A stretch of 53,614 nucleotides of DNA from Gemmiger sp. An87 (GTDB lineage Bacteria > Bacillota > Clostridia > Oscillospirales > Ruminococcaceae): contig NZ_NFHD01000025.1 of assembly GCF_002159185.1 (NCBI RefSeq), positions 1 through 53,614 on the forward strand, read 5' to 3'. A program made the translations under genes and the position numbers. Each line of letters starts with the position of its first letter. The stretch's first letter is position 1. Below are positions 49,077-53,614 of this stretch, in pieces. Under the pieces are notes generated by a model. It saw nothing but the letters and a program-made list of their open reading frames with translations. It ran no database searches and was not told where the DNA came from.

Positions 49077-51125
49077 TTGAGCCTGCGTACAGTGCCATTC
49101 CAAGACACTTACTGGAGTGGGGAAAACGATCTGATCAAAGAATTCTATATTCCCTGCATGGAGGAAAGTATTGAATACTGCCGCGCCGTCGGATATTTCA
49201 ACTCTTCCATCTTGTGCTACATCACCAATGGTCTGTATTCTTTTATTCAAAACGGCGGGCAAATGCGCATTGTATGCAGTGTAAATCTGAGCCCGGAAGA
49301 TGAACGCCAGATCGCCCTCGGCTATGACATCCGCCAGATGTTGGAGGACAAAATTGATCCTGTCGCCCAAAACCTCATTGATCTTAATATTGCCAACATT
49401 AAAAATCTCTGTTGGCTTATTAAAAATAATCGCCTAGACATTAAAGTGTGTCTTCGGAAAGATCCCAATGATCTCGGCACATACCGCTTGTTCCATGAAA
49501 AATTTGGCGTTTTCAAGGACGCAGACGGGAACGCAATCTCCTTCTTAGGATCTGTAAACGAAACGCTTGGCGGATGGATTAATAACGAGGAATCTTTTGA
49601 GGTCTCGCAAAATTGGATTCCGGTATTGCAATCCCGGGTGGAGCAGAAAATCCAGCGATTTGAAAGATTATGGGACGGGACCGCCGGAAATATCGTAACA
49701 TTCGATTTTCCCAAGGCGTCGCGTCTGAAGCTGATTCAAAATGCGCCGGAGCATCCGGTCGATTATGTTTATCGCGTATCCGCCGGAATACATCCCAACT
49801 TCAAACCGCGTTCCTGCCAAGAGGATGCCAAAAATGCCTTTCTGCAGAAAGACTTTTCCTGCCTTTTTATGATGGCAACTGGTTCTGGCAAAACAAAGGC
49901 AGCTATGTACGCGATCAGCCAAATCGACACCTGGAAGATTCTTCTCATCTGCGTTCCTAGCCTGGAACTTGTAGAGCAGTGGGAAGCAGATGTTCGCTTA
50001 TTTTATCCTAATGTTACCATTATCAAGTGTGGCTCTCCTTATCGCGGACACAAGGAACTGCTGAAATCCCTCACCCAAGCGCGTTTTCCAGAGCAAGTTG
50101 TGGTTATTTCCACCTATGACTCTGCACAGGGGGATTTTTACATGGCAAAGTGGCGACAGGCAAAGCCAGAACAATTTGCCATGATCTGCGATGAAGTTCA
50201 CAATATGGGCGCTCCGAAATCGCAGTGTCTCATGGAACTGAATCCGGCTTATCGCATTGGCCTTAGTGCGACTCCCCGCCGGAACTTTGACGAAATCGGA
50301 TCTGAAAAGATTCTGAGTTTCTATCATCAGAATACATTCGAATTCTCGATCAAGGATGCTCAGCGTGAACACTACCTGGTGGAATACCAATATAGAGTTC
50401 TCCCTTGCGCAATGCCGGATGAGGACTGGGAGTCGTATAAAGCGTTTTCAAAGGAAATCGTGCAGCTTCAGCACGCACTGGAACAGGAAGAGGATGAAAA
50501 AGAGCACCTGCTGTTACAGCAACGTATCGAAGGCCGCTACCGTGATCGTGCCAAGCTGCTCAAGAAGAACGACCAAAAAGTTCAAACGCTGCAGACGATT
50601 TTTGACGAGATTCCGCCTTCTGCCAGAATTCTGATTTATGGCGATGATCTGAACCATTTGGATGAGCTGGGAAAAGAGCTGGACCGGATGGGAAAATACT
50701 ATTTCAAGTACACTGGAGAACTGGATGCGCAAAAAGAACGCCCCACGATCCTGAAGGAATTCCGGCAGGGAATCCGTAAAATCCTGTTGGCTGTTGGATG
50801 TCTGGATGAGGGCATCGATATTCCTGCTTGCGATGTTGCGGTTTTTATCAGTTCTTCTACCTCCGAACGGCAGTTTATTCAACGCCGAGGGCGTGTTCTT
50901 CGTATTGCGCCAGACAAAACATCTGCCTGGATTTATGACTATCTGGTCTATCCGGTTCTTTCGGCTAGTACCAGTGATGAGGAACGTCGCTTGGCTCTTT
51001 CTATGATTGATGCGCAATATCGGCGAATTAACTTAATGGTAGAAGATGCCATCAATGGTATTCAAGAGCGTCAAAAACTCGACCAGTTTTTATCTCAGCG
51101 GAAGTTAAATCCGTATGATTTTTAA
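49077..51125 (+). CDS. PLD-domain plus SF2 DEAD/DEAH helicase protein, candidate phosphorothioate effector
   Basis: 682 residues; start TTG 49077 with AAAGGGG upstream. Residues 1-200 are a phospholipase D-like nuclease domain (FHEKFGVFKD near 140 and GSVNE near 160: one HxK-D site, so a dimer would be needed for catalysis). Residues about 245-680 form a superfamily 2 helicase: ATGSGKT near 267, CDEVH near 372, LSATPRR, and QRRGRVLR near 602. It lies 27 bases after dndA in the same operon. Similar helicases have been listed as phosphorothioation-system restriction proteins; DndF, G and H are not here. Restriction or replication block is inferred. Confidence 0.85.
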   Translation: MSLRTVPFQDTYWSGENDLIKEFYIPCMEESIEYCRAVGYFNSSILCYITNGLYSFIQNGGQMRIVCSVNLSPEDERQIALGYDIRQMLEDKIDPVAQNLIDLNIANIKNLCWLIKNNRLDIKVCLRKDPNDLGTYRLFHEKFGVFKDADGNAISFLGSVNETLGGWINNEESFEVSQNWIPVLQSRVEQKIQRFERLWDGTAGNIVTFDFPKASRLKLIQNAPEHPVDYVYRVSAGIHPNFKPRSCQEDAKNAFLQKDFSCLFMMATGSGKTKAAMYAISQIDTWKILLICVPSLELVEQWEADVRLFYPNVTIIKCGSPYRGHKELLKSLTQARFPEQVVVISTYDSAQGDFYMAKWRQAKPEQFAMICDEVHNMGAPKSQCLMELNPAYRIGLSATPRRNFDEIGSEKILSFYHQNTFEFSIKDAQREHYLVEYQYRVLPCAMPDEDWESYKAFSKEIVQLQHALEQEEDEKEHLLLQQRIEGRYRDRAKLLKKNDQKVQTLQTIFDEIPPSARILIYGDDLNHLDELGKELDRMGKYYFKYTGELDAQKERPTILKEFRQGIRKILLAVGCLDEGIDIPACDVAVFISSSTSERQFIQRRGRVLRIAPDKTSAWIYDYLVYPVLSASTSDEERRLALSMIDAQYRRINLMVEDAINGIQERQKLDQFLSQRKLNPYDF

Positions 51126-51137
51126 GGAGGCGGCTAA

Positions 51138-51311
51138 ATGATGGATCCATTACTTGTTAAAGTTGCTGAAGAATATCATATTGATGCCGGTGTCGTAGAG
51201 GAAATTCTCCAGGTGGAGAAAGACCATGTGTATCAAAAAAGCCGTCATACTCGTGGTCCTATCAAACAAATCATTACTAAAATGAGCGGAGAGGAGGATT
51301 CGGATCAATGA
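51138..51311 (+). CDS. 57-residue protein of the phosphorothioation operon
   Basis: Small soluble protein, helical and charged, with a helix around VEEILQVEKDHVY and a basic middle (KSRHTRGPIKQIITK). AAGGAGG lies 8 bases before ATG 51138, and the stop codon overlaps the next start in ATGA, so it is a real, coupled gene. I do not recognise a characterised family; small proteins of this sort recur beside SMC-like ATPases in DNA modification loci. It may be an adaptor of the following ATPase. Confidence 0.8.
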   Translation: MMDPLLVKVAEEYHIDAGVVEEILQVEKDHVYQKSRHTRGPIKQIITKMSGEEDSDQ

Positions 51312-53278
51312 TTTTCAATTCACTCCGCATAAATAACTACCGTGCCTATTATGGAGAATGCATCTTTGATTTTCCTATTGAAGGTGAACGGAATATTAGT
51401 ATCCTTTATGCTGACAATGATGTGGGAAAATCCTGCTTTTTTTCAGCAATTTTGTTTTGCCTGTACGGCCCCAAAGACAGCGATGATCTCAAAGATCTTA
51501 TTAATGTAAATGCTCAATCAGAGAAGTCTTATCACGCTGCGGCTTCTCTGTTCGTTGAGAACGGTCCGGACAAGATTGAAATCTCTCGTTCCATTGATCT
51601 GCGTGGAAAGCTGGATGCCACGCCAAGCAGCAAGGACTTCAAATGCACGTTGGAGTTGATCAAAAATGGCGTCCCATTGAGCAGTGAAGAGGATGAGAAA
51701 GCGGACTTCATCAATTCTCTTGTACATCAAGACGCCTCACAGTACTTCTTCTTTGACGGTGAAAAAATCAACGATTATAGTACGGCCAGTGGAAATCAGT
51801 ATAAAGATGCCATTGCCCGTGTCCTTGGTATTAAGGAAATCGATAACGCTGTGGAAGATCTCGGCCTGCTGAAAAAGGAATTTGAGAAAAGCCGGGATGC
51901 TTGGATTCAGACACAAAACAAGTATCAGGATATTTTACAGCAGAAAACGGAAGCCGAGCAGAAAGTTGCTGAGCTGGAAGCCTTGTTGCGCCAATATGAG
52001 CAGGAGATTAATGCTGCCAATGAGCAGATACAAAAGGACGAAGATAAGCTGAAGGATTTCAAGGAAATTTCTGAGAAAGTCACCCAAAAGCAGAAATTGT
52101 CCGAAGAAATTAAGAAACTTACGGAGGAGCTGAAACGTATCCGGCGGGAACAGTCTGAGTGTTTCCAAAAGAACGCTACCCTCATGTTAGCCGCCTCTAT
52201 TTTTGCCCAAATGCAGCAGGATACCTCTACCGAACCTACGGAATACCATATCACCGAACCGGTGAAAGAATATCTGGCTCATCTCATGGAACAGCCTGTC
52301 TGTGTATGTGGTGAGCCAATGACGGGTTCCCATAAAGAAAAGATTCAGACGTTCATTCATGACCATTTGGTCACAGATGATGCTGTTCTTGTAGAAAAGG
52401 AGCGTCGCGCCCTTTTCAATGCCTGTGCACAATACCAACGTCACGGATTCCAGACACGTGCCGCTTACTTTTCCCTGAGCGAGGAAATTTGGAAGAAAGA
52501 AAAGGAACGTTCCTCCAAAAAGGAAGAATTTGAGCACCTGCGAAAAGATATCGGTTCTTTCAATGAAGAGGCTGGCGAGCGTATCATTCAGGATATTGCC
52601 AACATGGAGGCGAAAAAACAGGAAGCTGAAACCCGCCGCACTCGGACGCAAGTGTTGTTGGAACAAGACCAAGAAAAACTTGCTCGGCTGGAGGAAAGGC
52701 TTGCGGAACTCAGCCAGTTGGACAAAGAGGGCGCGCTGTGCCAAAAAAAATTGGAAAACACTAGCGCGTTGGAAAAAATCTTTAGCGTGTATCGGAATCG
52801 TCTTTTGGAGGAAAAGCGCGCTTTCGTGGAAAAGTATGCCACCGAAGTTTTTTTGCAAATCACCAATGCACCCCAAAAGTACAAAGGCATTAAGATTGCG
52901 AAAGACTACAGCCTCTTACTTGAACTTACGAATGGCGAAACTTATCAGATTGAGCCTGGCCGCACGCTGAACCCTTCAACCGGCCAGTCTAAGGTGATTA
53001 GCCTTTCTTATATTGCTGGATTGAATCGTTCCTCCAATTTTGCCGCACCGGTTATCATTGATAATCCTCTTGGGCTATTTTCGGATGAGCATCGTGCCGC
53101 AATTACGCGTTTCTTACCACATATGGGTAAGCAGGTGATTTTTATGGTCTCCACTGGTGACTTGACTGAGAAGTATCAAAGCGAGTTGAAGCCGTATGTC
53201 AAGACCGTTTACAGACTGGAAAATCATAGTGACCAGACCTGGCCCAAGACGGTGATTGCAAGCAAGGAGGTATATTGA
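51308..53278 (+). CDS. Second DndD-like coiled-coil ATPase with altered Walker A
   Basis: 656 residues. The N-terminus MIFNSLRINNYRAYYG and C-terminus (STGQSKVISLSYIAGLN; Walker B PVIIDNPLGLFSDEH) are those of Rad50/DndD-like ATPases. The P-loop reads ADNDVGKS (35-42) where GxNGxGKS/T is usual. Long coiled coils (about 190-290 and 380-500) enclose CVCG near residue 336, a possible metal hook. It differs clearly from the dndD at 45296. It overlaps the 57-residue gene and is 2 bases from the next, so it belongs to the presumed effector module. Confidence 0.85.
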   Translation: MIFNSLRINNYRAYYGECIFDFPIEGERNISILYADNDVGKSCFFSAILFCLYGPKDSDDLKDLINVNAQSEKSYHAAASLFVENGPDKIEISRSIDLRGKLDATPSSKDFKCTLELIKNGVPLSSEEDEKADFINSLVHQDASQYFFFDGEKINDYSTASGNQYKDAIARVLGIKEIDNAVEDLGLLKKEFEKSRDAWIQTQNKYQDILQQKTEAEQKVAELEALLRQYEQEINAANEQIQKDEDKLKDFKEISEKVTQKQKLSEEIKKLTEELKRIRREQSECFQKNATLMLAASIFAQMQQDTSTEPTEYHITEPVKEYLAHLMEQPVCVCGEPMTGSHKEKIQTFIHDHLVTDDAVLVEKERRALFNACAQYQRHGFQTRAAYFSLSEEIWKKEKERSSKKEEFEHLRKDIGSFNEEAGERIIQDIANMEAKKQEAETRRTRTQVLLEQDQEKLARLEERLAELSQLDKEGALCQKKLENTSALEKIFSVYRNRLLEEKRAFVEKYATEVFLQITNAPQKYKGIKIAKDYSLLLELTNGETYQIEPGRTLNPSTGQSKVISLSYIAGLNRSSNFAAPVIIDNPLGLFSDEHRAAITRFLPHMGKQVIFMVSTGDLTEKYQSELKPYVKTVYRLENHSDQTWPKTVIASKEVY

Positions 53279-53280
53279 AA

Positions 53281-53614
53281 ATGGCAGTACAAGAATTCTT
53301 TTCAATGAATCCCTCTACCCATATTCGCACAACCTCGGAAAATCGTCGTTTTTATGATCTTCTAGTAGATGAAAAGCACGTTTTTTCTACAAAATATCAG
53401 TTATATACGTTTGCAATCATGGTTGCACTACGAGCTGGTGCAAAACCCGATCCCTCAACGAAAAACCTGGATATCTGTTTGGTTGGAAATGTGGACAAAG
53501 ATAATTTTACAGTTGCCAAGGGATTGGTTGCTCACGTTTGTCCGGAAATCAATAATGGTAGTGATCTGCTAAAGCGCATGAATGAATATGCTGACGCCGG
53601 TATTGCAATTTTGC
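53281..53614 (+). CDS. Partial gene at the right edge, phosphorothioation operon
   Basis: 111 codons from ATG 53281 are visible; the gene runs past the window. It starts two bases after the coiled-coil ATPase. The residues contain a helix-like stretch YQLYTFAIMVALRAGAKPDP and an acidic C-part. The N-terminal pattern (STKYQLYTFAIMVALR) slightly resembles DndE (a small helical protein that opens with a KTSxxT/YT-type helix), but this is not enough to name it. It is probably the fourth component after the helicase, small protein and ATPase. Confidence 0.7.
   Translation, partial: MAVQEFFSMNPSTHIRTTSENRRFYDLLVDEKHVFSTKYQLYTFAIMVALRAGAKPDPSTKNLDICLVGNVDKDNFTVAKGLVAHVCPEINNGSDLLKRMNEYADAGIAIL

Noticed and set aside
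1-53614. CRISPR arrays, rRNA genes, full-length insertion sequences and riboswitches
   Set aside because: I saw no regularly spaced repeats, no rRNA-like stretches, no transposase or integrase gene, and no recognisable riboswitch core ahead of bioY, the ECF operon or sufCB.

Overview
The window reads as a chromosomal segment of a G+C-rich anaerobic Firmicute, most likely an Oscillospiraceae/Ruminococcaceae gut bacterium of the Faecalibacterium/Subdoligranulum/Gemmiger type. Evidence: a two-gene SufCB iron-sulfur system without SufS/SufU, ECF vitamin/nutrient transporters, a GntR/YtrA-type ABC operon, a duplicated FeoA plus FeoB with a Cys-rich partner, strong AGGAGG ribosome sites and sigma-A type promoters. 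The genus is an inference.

Positions 1-42420 are G+C-rich backbone, read as short operons on both strands separated by clear hairpin terminators. In order: an AAA+ ATPase; a bioY gene behind two tandem M23-like genes whose metal ligands are lost; an FMN-dependent alpha-hydroxy-acid enzyme; mutY; a GntR-ABC transporter operon; a CPBP protease; exonuclease III; an RpiR regulator; a PHP-domain protein joined to an ECF transporter (T, fused A-A, S); a DUF368/PopT lipid-carrier protein; an ECF sigma/anti-sigma operon with two membrane proteins; an unusual VanW - DltA-like - carrier protein - GtrA envelope operon; a UMF1-type MFS protein; mfd; a zinc-dependent phospholipase C-like protein; sufCB; the iron-uptake operon feoA-feoA-feoB with a 38-residue membrane peptide and an HMA-fused Cys-rich protein; a Na/Pi cotransporter; a NusG_II protein; and an acetyltransferase, a YcxB-like membrane protein and a metallo-beta-lactamase-fold protein. 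Two copies of a ~175 bp MITE-like repeat lie at 8288-8461 and 30862-31036, in opposite orientation.

At 42421-42466 there is only the 3' part of a tRNA (CCA end, acceptor 3' strand, T arm; cut in the anticodon loop; probably tRNA-Arg), still followed by its own terminator. From there to the right end the DNA is visibly more A+T-rich. This is the signature of a genomic island integrated in a tRNA gene, with its left end here and its right end beyond the window.

The island holds a divergent PP-loop (PAPS reductase-like) gene, then one tightly coupled rightward operon: dndC, dndD, dndE, dndA (DNA phosphorothioation), a PLD-plus-SF2-helicase protein, a 57-residue protein, a second DndD-like coiled-coil ATPase, and a gene cut by the window edge. 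The order dndC-D-E-A followed by non-DndFGH genes resembles the DndCDEA-PbeABCD type of phosphorothioate defence described from a haloarchaeon. I consider this the most interesting system in the window: a modification module plus a non-canonical effector module in a Firmicute, on a tRNA-borne island.
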